Source of the DNA: Rhodocyclaceae bacterium | Lineage (GTDB): Bacteria; Pseudomonadota; Gammaproteobacteria; Burkholderiales; Rhodocyclaceae | Reading direction: 5' to 3' | DNA: 64,000 nt | NCBI GenBank assembly: GCA_016721505.1 | Contig: JADKHX010000003.1 | Coordinates: 558,001 to 622,000 of the forward strand | Shown here: positions 41,895-50,574 of the stretch, one piece after another | Position numbering within the stretch: position 1 is the first letter of the stretch | How the letters are laid out: every line of letters begins with the position of its first letter | Translations under genes and position numbers: made by a program | Notes under the pieces: model-generated | Database searches by the model: none | Seen by the model: only the letters and a program-made list of their open reading frames with translations | Told to the model about the DNA's origin: nothing

Positions 41895-43709
41895 CTATCT
41901 CTCCATGGTGCCGATCTGCCGGCGCGGATTGCGGTTTTCGCCGTCATCAGTTTTCTCGCCCTTGTCCGGCGATTTTCGTGTTTGTTGTGTGGCTGGCGCA
42001 GGCGCTTGGGGCGGAGCAACCGCGACTGGTGGATTGACCCTGGGTTGCATGGTCGATTGCGGAGGTTGAAATGTTGCTGGCGCTGGCGCGCGCACAACCG
42101 GCGGATTGAGATTAGCCGATGCCGCCGGTGGCGCAACCTGAATCGGTACTGGTCGCTGTGGCACAGGATCAACACCCCGTTGTCCCGTACGCTCCGTTTG
42201 AAGCGGGCGAGACGAATCTCGAATGCGCTCGACATCCTGAGTTTCATTTCGTTCTGAGAGTCGCTCACGACGTCCATTGTCACCACGCCATGATGGTCGT
42301 TCGGCATTTTGCTGACTTTGATTGGGGACGGATGCCGGTGGTGAGTAGGCCGGTGGCGTTGGCGTCATTGTCTGATCCGTGACACCGGTCGTGCGCGGTG
42401 GTGGAGGCACAGGTGCAGTATTCGCAGGGAAATTCCGACCGTTGGTTGGTCTTGGATCCTGACCTACTCCGGGCTCGTTTGATCGGTTTGCCGTTCCCGG
42501 TCGAACCCCTGACAGTGTGCCAACCGTTTCGTTGGTGCTGCCGTGACCAGCGCGGCCGCGATCCGTATGCCGATCGTTACCAGGTGTCGTATGCGGTAAA
42601 TCAACATTTTGTTGATGAGTGGGACTAGCGCGATAGACAGGAACATAGCGTTCCTGCGGCGCTAGCGGCTTCCACGCAACCGCCGGACCAGCGTCATGTC
42701 CTGCGCGATAGGTATGGGGCCGTCCGGTCCATGTGACGAGAGCAGGAGAGTAAGTCGGGCGTCGAATCCGTTGGCCGGGCGACCACGCCCATCGCCCACT
42801 TACGCTTACCCATCGACCGTAGTGAAACGGTGCAAATCCCCATGGCGCATTGTCCACCCACGTCCAACCCCACGGCGCCATCCAAATCCATTTACCAAAT
42901 TGGTAGGGCGCCCAGCCGCTGGCAACCACTGAAGGGAGCCACAGCGCGCCGTATTGTGGATCGTTGTCCCAACGACCATATCGATCCAGATCTTCCCACC
43001 CGGTCATCTCCGGCGATACGAATTGGGAAGCATAGCTTTGCGTCACGCGCTGCTCGTCCTTCGCGACCCAGTCTGAAAACGGATCCAGCGCGACCGTTGA
43101 GATGCTGGACGCGAGCTGATTGCTACCGTCGATCACCCGCAACGTCAGTCGCTGTCCTTCGCTGATGGTATAGCCGGCCATACCCTCAACGCCTAGAGCG
43201 CCGCTCCAAGTGGTTACATTTGTCTCGTTACCACGGCGGTCAAATCGATAGTGACCAGGACTGAGCGGAAAGAACCTGCCTGAGCTCGCGACAACTTCGA
43301 TTTCTGACGCCACCTCTGGCGATGTCACCTGCACCGCCAGCGTGCCGCGGTGAAGAAATAGTCTTACTTGCTGGTCGTTGACGCGCTGCAGTTCAAGTTC
43401 GCTGTCGCCAGCGATTCGCAGCGTGATAGATCCAATGCGAATGACTGCGCGACCTCTTTCCTCGATCGCAATGCGATCCCTCGACGTGAGTGGGCGGTTG
43501 CGAACGGCCGGAAGCCACTCCGAACGATCTGCATCGAATAGCCAAGCTTGGCCTTGAATATCCGCCAGTTGTCCGATCCGACCAGGCGGATCATCTTGTG
43601 CGTACGTTACGCTTGCGCCAAGGTAAGTTAGTGCAAGCAGAACAAGGGTCAACAACCGCTGCACGGATGGCACAAAACGGGCGCGAAGGCGTGGCAAAGC
43701 AAAAGACAT
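41895..43709 (-). CDS. FecR-domain / DUF6600 protein with proline-rich tail
   Basis: 604 residues. A signal peptide (about 1-38, ending TYAQ), a FecR-like beta domain (about 45-200: RDRIAIEERGRAVIRIGSITLRIAGDSELEL, GTLAVQVTS, FSPGHYRFD-like), a tryptophan-rich region of DUF6600 type (about 250-330: GWAPYQFGKWIWMAPWGWTW, FAPFHYGRWV), and about 250 residues of low-complexity Pro/Arg/Asn/Gln tail. It is exported, probably envelope-bound. The start at 43709 follows TTGGAG; the frame is open upstream to 43787. Its role is unknown. Confidence 0.78.
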   Translation of the reverse strand: MSFALPRLRARFVPSVQRLLTLVLLALTYLGASVTYAQDDPPGRIGQLADIQGQAWLFDADRSEWLPAVRNRPLTSRDRIAIEERGRAVIRIGSITLRIAGDSELELQRVNDQQVRLFLHRGTLAVQVTSPEVASEIEVVASSGRFFPLSPGHYRFDRRGNETNVTTWSGALGVEGMAGYTISEGQRLTLRVIDGSNQLASSISTVALDPFSDWVAKDEQRVTQSYASQFVSPEMTGWEDLDRYGRWDNDPQYGALWLPSVVASGWAPYQFGKWIWMAPWGWTWVDNAPWGFAPFHYGRWVSVSGRWAWSPGQRIRRPTYSPALVTWTGRPHTYRAGHDAGPAVAWKPLAPQERYVPVYRASPTHQQNVDLPHTTPGNDRHTDRGRAGHGSTNETVGTLSGVRPGTANRSNEPGVGQDPRPTNGRNFPANTAPVPPPPRTTGVTDQTMTPTPPAYSPPASVPNQSQQNAERPSWRGDNGRRERLSERNETQDVERIRDSSRPLQTERTGQRGVDPVPQRPVPIQVAPPAASANLNPPVVRAPAPATFQPPQSTMQPRVNPPVAVAPPQAPAPATQQTRKSPDKGEKTDDGENRNPRRQIGTMER

Positions 43710-44090
43710 GGCGACTCCAAAGAAGGATAACAATCTCCACAACGTTCCGCTTCGCATCTCGCCGACCAGCGTGCGTCGTCTGCGCAATCAAAGATTGCTA
43801 CCTAATGTAACTCAGGCGATGCACTCCACTATCTCCAGCGTTCAGCGTGCACACGCTTCTGTGTCGACGATGGCTATCAAAGCCATGTCACAATCAATAA
43901 CCTCAAATTGCACCTTTTTGGATATCTTTCGTTAGCTGATTTGTAGCGTTACTCTGAATTAATTTGGTCGATCCCGACTCGGCAACCGAGGCGGCAGATG
44001 CAGACGCCAAATTGACCAAACAGATGCTTCGTAGGTAGCGGTAAGTAAGCGTTGTTGCTGGATCTCAGGTGGATAGATTTGATCATCGTG
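43710..44090. other. Non-coding region upstream of the DUF6600 gene
   Basis: About 380 bp with no convincing gene or structured RNA. The first part should carry the promoter of the DUF6600 gene; no clear -35/-10 pair was found by eye. Confidence 0.4.
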
Positions 44091-44120
44091 TGACAGCGTG
44101 TGGCCAGCACCAACTGGCAA
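44091..44120 (+). repeat. Dispersed repeat, short form, left end of a larger duplication
   Basis: TGACAGCGTGTGGC then CAGCACCAACTGGCAA. This copy continues into a remnant of an MFS gene, exactly as the copy at 46458-46487 continues into the intact gene. Confidence 0.82.
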
Positions 44121-44123
44121 GAT

Positions 44124-44275
44124 TTACATTTCCGCTGTTATTCCCGGAGTTTGGTGCAGGCGAAACGAGCGCCACAGCGCAAAGTCGTAGGCGATTTTTA
44201 AGCCGCCTGCCAGCACCAATGGTGCAGCCAACGTCTCGCTGCAAACATCACCAAGCCTGGCGGTGACCCGAGCGT
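44124..44275 (-). pseudogene. Duplicated 3' end of the MFS transporter gene
   Basis: Read on the minus strand, it ends with LAAPLVLAGGLKIAYDFALW RSFRLHQTPG and a TAA stop, nearly identical to the last 35 codons of the intact MFS gene at 46491-47720, including the stop and the repeat just after it. Similarity fades near 44240-44275. There is no start or promoter, so it is a remnant. It and the intact gene end bracket the ankyrin gene in the same orientation. Confidence 0.85.
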
Positions 44276-44311
44276 TGCGGACCTGCTTGCGCTTCTCACC
44301 ATCGCCGATAC

Positions 44312-46348
44312 TCAGGGCGCCGGAGCGCTCAGCAGTCGCACTGATTCGGCATGTCCGAATCCCTTCGCGTAGTCCAATGCAGTCTTGCCAGCTGCATCGC
44401 GCATATCCCGCTTCGGCAGATACTTGAGCAGTGTCTGCAGATGGGCAGTACGGTTCATGTAGGCGGCCCACATCAGCGCAGTGGTGCCGCGATGAGAGCG
44501 ATCGGCATCGGCTGTTGCATTGATGTCAGCACCGGCAGCCAGCAAGCTTTCCAGCATCTCGACGCTACCATGATGGGTGTAGTAGAAAACAGCAGACCAG
44601 CCATAACTATTTTTGACATCCTTTTCGGCGCCTGCCTGCAAGAGCAGGCTGACTATCGCAGCATCACGCGCCATAATCAGCGGCGTCGAACCAGCGGCAA
44701 GTTCTGGTCGTTCCGCGCGCTGCAGGCCGCTGCTCACCGGCCATTCGCCCTCCCCGAAAAGTATCGGCGCATTGATATCGGCACCCTGCGCCAACAATCC
44801 CTTCACCATGGCTGGTTTGTTTTCCAGTACCGCCAGCGCCAGTGGAGTCTGGCCTTGGCGGTTGCGCTGTTCGAGGCCCGCCTTCAAGGAACCCAGCCTG
44901 CCGATGCAGTCGCGCACCACCGCCAGATGCAGGTCGTCGATGCCCGCACAGCCCTCCTTTATTGGCGCTCCTTCCGCCACAGGTGTCAGGCCTAATGGAC
45001 CGGCCGCGATCATCGCGGAAAAAGGCTCGGACGGATGCCCGCGATGCAAGGCAATGCGTCGGGTCGCCGTGCTGCGGCCACGTTCCCGCACGACATTGCG
45101 GTCCGGCCCTCGACGCGTCTTCACCACGACTGTTTCATAAGTGATTGCAGAATTCTCGGTGACGGCGAAGGAGCGCCCCCCTTGTCGGGGCGGCTCAAGC
45201 GAGACCAGCAGTTCGCGCCCCTTGCTGCTAAATTTGGAGCGTACGCTGCGCACCAGCCCGGCCTCGGCCTCGACCTGTAGCGGCGACTCGCCGAGATCGC
45301 ATTCGCGCTTGTCCTCGCAGCGTGCCCAGGCGCGCATCGCATGACTACCCGGCGCGGTTTCCCGCAGACTAAGGCGCGTGAAGTCGCCGATCTCGCCCGG
45401 GAAACTGCGCGACCAGTCACCGAGGAAATCTGCCACCGGCACTGGTGACTGCTCGCGCCACAGCGCCACCGCCCCGCCGCTGGAGACCTGCCACTCCGGC
45501 CTCTCGCGGAGATAGACCTGGGTCATGATGACAGCCGAATCGTCCGGCTTTCGACCCCTTGCCATGCGCATCCAGAGTCGGCCTTCGGGAATATCGACTT
45601 CGGCGGCCAAGCTGGCGATCAGACCGTCCGTGCTGCGCGCCACCTGAGCGGTAACCTCGCCGACCTCGCAAGGTGAGCCGCCCGGATTGCATTCGTGCCA
45701 GATGCGTACTTGCATTTTTTCACCGTTGCGGCGAACTTCCAGCCGACGCAGGTCACTGCGGTAGATCTTGCCCTGGCGTCGCCAGTCGCCCTCGAAATAG
45801 GAGTCGGGCTGAGGCTCGCCGGCGAAGTTGGAAAAGTTTCTTTCATACCCGGCTTTGGCCGTGTCGAAAACTTGTTCGCGAGTGATAACGGGCGGCGCCG
45901 GAACGGAGCGCGCAATCGCCCAGTCTCGAAACTTCCCTGACGTAGTCAGCAAAACTAGAACCGCCAACACCAGCGTGATGCCATAAACGGCGCCTGCCGG
46001 AATACGTCGGCGCAACAAGGGCGTCGAACCTTGCCAGGCCAACATGACCAGCACGAGCAGCACCGCATCAATGACCAGGACCGCCACCTGCCCCATCGAG
46101 TCTGCGGCAAGCTCAGCGGCAGTCAGCGTTTCGGCTGGTGTACCGCCGGCGTAAAAAGACCAGCCGGTCAGTCCCAGTGCTAGGAGCAGGTAGAACACGA
46201 ATAGCGGCAATACCGCAAACGACTCGCCGTCGAAGGCACTAGGTATGACGCGCAGGGCCGGCGTCGACGTGTTCCTGCCGGCGTCGTCGCTACACCCTTC
46301 ATGATGGATTCCCGAGAGACTATCCGGAACTTTTCGTTGGTCGGCCAT
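44312..46348 (-). CDS. Membrane protein with ankyrin repeats
   Basis: 678 residues. About three to four membrane helices in the first 170 (PLFVFYLLLALGLTGWSFYA, VLVIDAVLLVLVMLAW, YGITLVLAVLVLLTT), a large middle of unknown fold, and C-terminal ankyrin repeats (about 490-675: TPLALAVLENKPAMVKGLLAQGADIN and GTTALMWAAYMNRTAHLQTLLKY are typical units). The sequence looks richer in G and C than neighbours by eye. It lies between two direct copies of the MFS gene end. Its function is not known; ankyrin domains bind other proteins. Confidence 0.78.
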   Translation of the reverse strand: MADQRKVPDSLSGIHHEGCSDDAGRNTSTPALRVIPSAFDGESFAVLPLFVFYLLLALGLTGWSFYAGGTPAETLTAAELAADSMGQVAVLVIDAVLLVLVMLAWQGSTPLLRRRIPAGAVYGITLVLAVLVLLTTSGKFRDWAIARSVPAPPVITREQVFDTAKAGYERNFSNFAGEPQPDSYFEGDWRRQGKIYRSDLRRLEVRRNGEKMQVRIWHECNPGGSPCEVGEVTAQVARSTDGLIASLAAEVDIPEGRLWMRMARGRKPDDSAVIMTQVYLRERPEWQVSSGGAVALWREQSPVPVADFLGDWSRSFPGEIGDFTRLSLRETAPGSHAMRAWARCEDKRECDLGESPLQVEAEAGLVRSVRSKFSSKGRELLVSLEPPRQGGRSFAVTENSAITYETVVVKTRRGPDRNVVRERGRSTATRRIALHRGHPSEPFSAMIAAGPLGLTPVAEGAPIKEGCAGIDDLHLAVVRDCIGRLGSLKAGLEQRNRQGQTPLALAVLENKPAMVKGLLAQGADINAPILFGEGEWPVSSGLQRAERPELAAGSTPLIMARDAAIVSLLLQAGAEKDVKNSYGWSAVFYYTHHGSVEMLESLLAAGADINATADADRSHRGTTALMWAAYMNRTAHLQTLLKYLPKRDMRDAAGKTALDYAKGFGHAESVRLLSAPAP

Positions 46349-46457
46349 GTGGCATTGTCGCCCAATGTTGGGATCAGAGAAAGCCTAAACCCGGTGCGAA
46401 TTCGCGGTGCTGCCAGTGTCGGCTTCTAGCCTCACGCGAAAAGACTTAATCACCTTG

Positions 46458-46487
46458 TGACGGCGTGTGGCCAGCACCAACTGGAGA
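46458..46487 (+). repeat. Dispersed repeat, short form, right end of a larger duplication
   Basis: TGACGGCGTGTGGC then CAGCACCAACTGGAGA, 3 bp past the stop codon of the MFS gene. Partner of the copy at 44091. Confidence 0.8.
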
Positions 46488-46490
46488 GAT

Positions 46491-47720
46491 TTACTTTTCC
46501 GTTGTTTCCCCCGGTGCCTGGTGCAAACGAAACGAACGCCACAAGGCAAAATCGTAGGCGATTTTCAAGCCACCAGCAAGCACTAATGGCGCAGCTAAAT
46601 ATCCAGTCGCGAACATGGCTGCGCCCAGCGTTGGCCCGAGTGCGGCAGCGAGGCTGCGCGGGGTGGCGGTGAAGCTGGCGGCGGCAGCACGCTCGGGCGG
46701 CGTGACCACCGACATCACATAGGCGCTGCGAGTTGGCACATCCATTTGCGAGAGCAAGGCGCGCAAAAACAGCAGCACAATTGCGATCGGAAGTGTCGGT
46801 GCCAGTGCCGCCAAAATCAGAAAAATGTTCGCCGGAATATGGGTGAATACCATGGTGTTGAGTAAGCCGATTCGCTGTGCCACACGCGGGGCGGCGAGTT
46901 GCGAAAAGGCGCTCAGCAAGCCCGACCAAAAGAAGAATGAACCAGCGGCGGCGAGTGACAAATCAAATTTTTCAAATAGCCACAATGCCAGCAGCGAATT
47001 CAAAACGAGACCACCGGCAAACGCGTCGACGCAAAACAGCGCCGCAATGCGAACGACGACTGCGCGCGATTCCTTCAGTGGGGCAGGGTGAGCAAACGCT
47101 TCATGCGCATGCAGTATCGGTAGCTGCCGATACAAGATATAAACCGTCATACCGATCAGCGCATAAAACACAAACATCCAACGTAGGGCATTCAAGTGTT
47201 CGATGCCATATGTGCTGAGCGCCTCTGGCATGGCCACGCACAGCGCACCCAATGCGGCGCATAGTGAGCCGGTCAAACTGTAGCGCGCAAAAATCGTCGT
47301 ACGATTGCTATCCGTCGTGACATTTGCAATCTGCGCATGTTCCAGTGGCAGGAACACGCTGACATCGCCCGCACTAGGGTTTAGCGTGCCGACAAACGCG
47401 ACAAGCAACAGCGGCCAAAAACCATCCACGCTGATGAATGCCAAGCCCGTCGCAGCCATGAGTATTGCGGCTGACAGCAACAAACCGCGCGAAGCGAATT
47501 GATGCCCCCATGCCCCCACCGCAAGCGTTAGCGCTGCAGAACCCAGCAGCGTTGCAGTGCTCAGTAGCCCGACATCTAGCGTATTCATCCCCAACGCCAG
47601 CAAATACACAGGTAACAAAATAGCCACATAGCCGTCGACAAAGGCCCGTAGTCCCCGCGTGATCAGCAACACTCGGATTGCGCGTTGGCTGATGTTTGGC
47701 GCGACGGACGGTGAAGTCAT
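46491..47720 (-). CDS. MFS transporter
   Basis: 409 residues with 12 predicted membrane helices. N-terminal VLLITRGLRAFVDGYVAILLPVYL and the central YILYRQLPILHAHEAFAHP loop are seen. It fits the general drug/sugar transporter group of the major facilitator family; the substrate cannot be told. The final 35 codons are duplicated at 44124. It is divergent from the lipoprotein gene at 47788 across 67 bp. Confidence 0.85.
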   Translation of the reverse strand: MTSPSVAPNISQRAIRVLLITRGLRAFVDGYVAILLPVYLLALGMNTLDVGLLSTATLLGSAALTLAVGAWGHQFASRGLLLSAAILMAATGLAFISVDGFWPLLLVAFVGTLNPSAGDVSVFLPLEHAQIANVTTDSNRTTIFARYSLTGSLCAALGALCVAMPEALSTYGIEHLNALRWMFVFYALIGMTVYILYRQLPILHAHEAFAHPAPLKESRAVVVRIAALFCVDAFAGGLVLNSLLALWLFEKFDLSLAAAGSFFFWSGLLSAFSQLAAPRVAQRIGLLNTMVFTHIPANIFLILAALAPTLPIAIVLLFLRALLSQMDVPTRSAYVMSVVTPPERAAAASFTATPRSLAAALGPTLGAAMFATGYLAAPLVLAGGLKIAYDFALWRSFRLHQAPGETTEK

Positions 47721-47787
47721 AGCTTGGGTCTGCGTTTGTTGGTTTGGCGCATTGACGCGCTAGTTTCGGCTAAGGATAATTGAATTC

Positions 47788-48525
47788 ATGATGTCGAAAG
47801 TTTCTTCTTGTATTTATCGTTTTGTCGCGCTGTGGTTTGCTTTTCAAATTGCTGCCTGCACGAATCTGACTCATGACGCGCCGCGTGACTTTGCTTGGCC
47901 GGTCATCGACTACAAGACCGCAAAATATTCGCACACGATATTGCCAAACGGCCAAATTCATTTGGAAATTACCCATCTGCCACTCGAAGGCATCACGCCG
48001 GAAATGTTGGCGTGGTGGTATCGCGTGTTGCCAATTTCCGAGGTTGAAATTGACGGCAAACGCTATCCGTTTTATCACTTGTTTCACTTGAGCGAACACG
48101 GTCGCATTTGGCTCAAAGAACCAGCCACGGATGGCAGCGCAGGTATCGGTGTCGGTGCGCTGGTGGCACGTCAGGAATGGTTTGGCGTGTTTGATAGTGA
48201 AGGCGCGGGGCGCATCACCGAATTATCAAAGCACGGCATGATTGGTCATCCCGAGGTCGCCGGAATATGGCTAGGCGAATTTCGTCACCTGTTTGACACC
48301 ACTCCAAGCGGCAGTCGTTATCGCGTCGACTCGCTGATCGGCGTTGACTGGCCATTGATAGGCTCAGCGGTAAATTGGCTACTGCGTACCAGCACGTTCA
48401 ACGAGGCGATGCTGCGCGAATGGGAGCGACACCAGATTGAAGAAGTAGCGAACCTGCGCTATTTTCTGCCGCAGCTTTATGCACAGCGCGAGCAGGCGCC
48501 GCGCTATGTTTTGAAGCTAAAGTGA
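47788..48525 (+). CDS. Putative lipoprotein, possibly DAPG-hydrolase-like
   Basis: 245 residues with a lipoprotein signal (lipobox IAAC near residue 23). ITPEMLAWWYRVLP and YHLFHLSEHGRIWL recall the metal-binding core of DAPG hydrolase (PhlG-like) proteins, where the His and Glu bind zinc, but similarity is short and the call is tentative. C-terminal helices are rich in Glu and Arg. Its stop lies 4 bp from the stop of the convergent PQQ-propeller gene. Confidence 0.6.
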   Translation: MMSKVSSCIYRFVALWFAFQIAACTNLTHDAPRDFAWPVIDYKTAKYSHTILPNGQIHLEITHLPLEGITPEMLAWWYRVLPISEVEIDGKRYPFYHLFHLSEHGRIWLKEPATDGSAGIGVGALVARQEWFGVFDSEGAGRITELSKHGMIGHPEVAGIWLGEFRHLFDTTPSGSRYRVDSLIGVDWPLIGSAVNWLLRTSTFNEAMLREWERHQIEEVANLRYFLPQLYAQREQAPRYVLKLK

Positions 48526-48529
48526 CTAA

Positions 48530-50446
48530 CTATTTCTTTGCCTTTACTCCATACACCAACAGCATATTCCCCGGCATCTGGCCGGCAAAAGCGTAGCCGG
48601 AAGTGATGATAATTTGCTGTCCGATTACCAACGCGCCGCCAACATCAATCGCGCCACCGTGGCCTTCTACGCCGTTGCTGGCGGCGAAGGCGCGGTTGGT
48701 TTCAAAGCTGCGCAGCGTCATCCCGTTGGCGGCATCCAGAATGTGTAGCTTGCCATCGAGGGTGGTGACGTAGGCCAAGCCATTGGCGAGCGTTGGTGGT
48801 GCCGATGGGGCGTAATAAAAAGTGCAGGCCGGCCACGGTGGACGCACGCTGGTGCCGCCGAGTTTGTTGTTCAAACCGACGCCCGGGGTGTCGGCGGGAT
48901 CGAATTCGCAACCGCGCGTCAGTGGCCGCGTCCACAGCACTTTGCCGTCGGCGACTGACAGCGCATGGATTCCCGGCTGTGGAATATGGTCTGATGTTTT
49001 GTGTTCGGAGTCGGCGATGGGAACAATTACGCGCCGGCCATCGGTCGCCATACCGTGATGAATTCCGGCGTTGGAGTTGTGTTTGACCGAGGTCGGCGTG
49101 AAGTGATGTCGCCAAACTAGCGCACCGTTTTTGTCGGGATCGAGCGCGAAAACTTCGCCGGATTTTTGCCCTGCCAAAATCAAATCACCTTTGCCTTTTC
49201 CCTTGCCATCGGCCACCAAAATTGCCGGTGCGCCGAAGTCGAAATCAGGTCCATCTTCTTTCGGGCAACTCGCCGCGTGGCGCAGACAGGCGGCGTTCCA
49301 TGCATCGTTGGTCAGCGCCTGGAATACCCAGCGCTGCTCGCCGGTTTTGAGGTCGACGGCGATGATGGCGTCCGATGTTTCGGTGGCGGGCGATGAGGCG
49401 TTTTCGCCCGTGCCGAAATACAGCAGGCCACGCTTTGCGTCCACCGTTGGGCGATTCCACACCACCGCGCCGGATGGACCCCACATTTGTACACCCTCAC
49501 TATTGAGGCTGGTCTTCTCGGCATTTTTAGTGGTGGCATAGTTCCAGATTTTCTCGCCGGTCTGTGCGTCGAGGGCCATCACGCCGCCATGTGCGCGGCA
49601 ACATTCGTGTTTGGGTGAACCGGCGACGGCAACTTCAAACGAGGAAATCGGCACGAACAAACGCCCCTCGTGGTACGCCATCGAACCGCTAACGATAGAC
49701 AGCGGGTGGGTCTTGGCGCTGGCCTTCCAGCGCACGGCACCCTTGGTCGCATCGACGGCAAATACTGTGCCGAGTTCATTGGCGAAAAATAAAGTGTTAA
49801 TGCCATCCGGCGTGCGCGCCAAGGCCAGTGCCGTGCGTATCGGCACATCCAGCGCAATACTCCAACGCACGCAACCGCTCTGCCGATCAAGCGCCAACAA
49901 GCGTCCGTCTTGCGCACCGAGGAACAGCGTGTCGCCAGCACCAACTGGCATGGAACGCATGGAGGTCACGGCGGGGAGCGCAATCGACCATAGCAGTTCA
50001 ATATCGCCGACATTTTTTTTGTCGATACTCACATCCATCGCATGGCGCGCGTTGTCGCTGCCATAGCCCCAGTTTTCTCGACCGGTCAGTACGGCGGGGG
50101 TCTCTTTAGCGCATGCCCTTGTCTCCAGCCATTGATTGCGCTTTGCATCTTCCGCAGCCGCCAGCCACTTGGCAATCTGTTGGCGCTGCGCGGGTTTCAA
50201 ACCGGCTGCCATCGGTTGCATGATGCCGATCTCCAGCGTCTGCAAAATTCGCTGGAATGGCATTTTGCGTAAGCTATCAACGGGCGGCGCTTTGGTTTCC
50301 GGATGGTCGTGACAGATCGCGCAAGTCGTCTGAAATAGCGCGGCGGTGTCTTCCGGTACTTCGGCGCTGGCGAAGGCGAAGCGAGGGAGCAGGAACGCAG
50401 CCACGGTTAGCAATGCGACGAATTTGACGGATTGAATTTTCAGCAT
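48530..50446 (-). CDS. Exported cytochrome c / PQQ-type beta-propeller dehydrogenase
   Basis: 638 residues. A signal peptide (about 1-27, ending FAFAS), a small cytochrome c domain with haem motif CAICH (about residue 42), then an eight-bladed PQQ propeller with repeats such as LALDRQSGCVRW, AVDATKGAVRW, ALDAQTGEKIWNY, AVDLKTGEQRWVF and ALDPDKNGALVWRH. This order is like polyvinyl-alcohol dehydrogenase types, in which the haem passes electrons from PQQ. The substrate is unknown. The start at 50446 follows GGAG. A near-perfect copy of the dispersed repeat core is coded in frame at 49923-49953. Confidence 0.85.
   Translation of the reverse strand: MLKIQSVKFVALLTVAAFLLPRFAFASAEVPEDTAALFQTTCAICHDHPETKAPPVDSLRKMPFQRILQTLEIGIMQPMAAGLKPAQRQQIAKWLAAAEDAKRNQWLETRACAKETPAVLTGRENWGYGSDNARHAMDVSIDKKNVGDIELLWSIALPAVTSMRSMPVGAGDTLFLGAQDGRLLALDRQSGCVRWSIALDVPIRTALALARTPDGINTLFFANELGTVFAVDATKGAVRWKASAKTHPLSIVSGSMAYHEGRLFVPISSFEVAVAGSPKHECCRAHGGVMALDAQTGEKIWNYATTKNAEKTSLNSEGVQMWGPSGAVVWNRPTVDAKRGLLYFGTGENASSPATETSDAIIAVDLKTGEQRWVFQALTNDAWNAACLRHAASCPKEDGPDFDFGAPAILVADGKGKGKGDLILAGQKSGEVFALDPDKNGALVWRHHFTPTSVKHNSNAGIHHGMATDGRRVIVPIADSEHKTSDHIPQPGIHALSVADGKVLWTRPLTRGCEFDPADTPGVGLNNKLGGTSVRPPWPACTFYYAPSAPPTLANGLAYVTTLDGKLHILDAANGMTLRSFETNRAFAASNGVEGHGGAIDVGGALVIGQQIIITSGYAFAGQMPGNMLLVYGVKAKK
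49923..49953 (+). repeat. Dispersed repeat core embedded in the PQQ-propeller gene
   Basis: AACAGCGTGTCGCCAGCAC and CAACTGGCATGG run together; this differs from the intergenic copy at 37359 at very few positions. Read on the minus strand it encodes SMPVGAGDTLFL, a normal-looking propeller segment. Confidence 0.65.
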
Positions 50447-50512
50447 TTCACGCGACTCCTGTATTTCGATTGAGGCAAACTTTCCGGTCAGCAAGGGCGA
50501 CCGCTTGCTCGC

Positions 50513-50560
50513 AACGGCGTGTGGCCGATGGACGAGCCAGTCCCCGACCAGCACCACAGT
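50513..50560 (+). repeat. Dispersed repeat, middle form (right end decayed)
   Basis: CAACGGCGTGTGGCCGATGG, one middle unit, then GACCAGCACCACAGTC, where the usual CCAACTGG is changed. It lies between the alkylsulfatase stop and the PQQ-propeller gene start. Confidence 0.7.
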
Positions 50561-50574
50561 CAATGCAACGCTGT

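Noticed and set aside
44351..44995. A 214-codon open frame antisense to the ankyrin gene
   Set aside because: No family features; the minus-strand gene has clear ankyrin and membrane segments.
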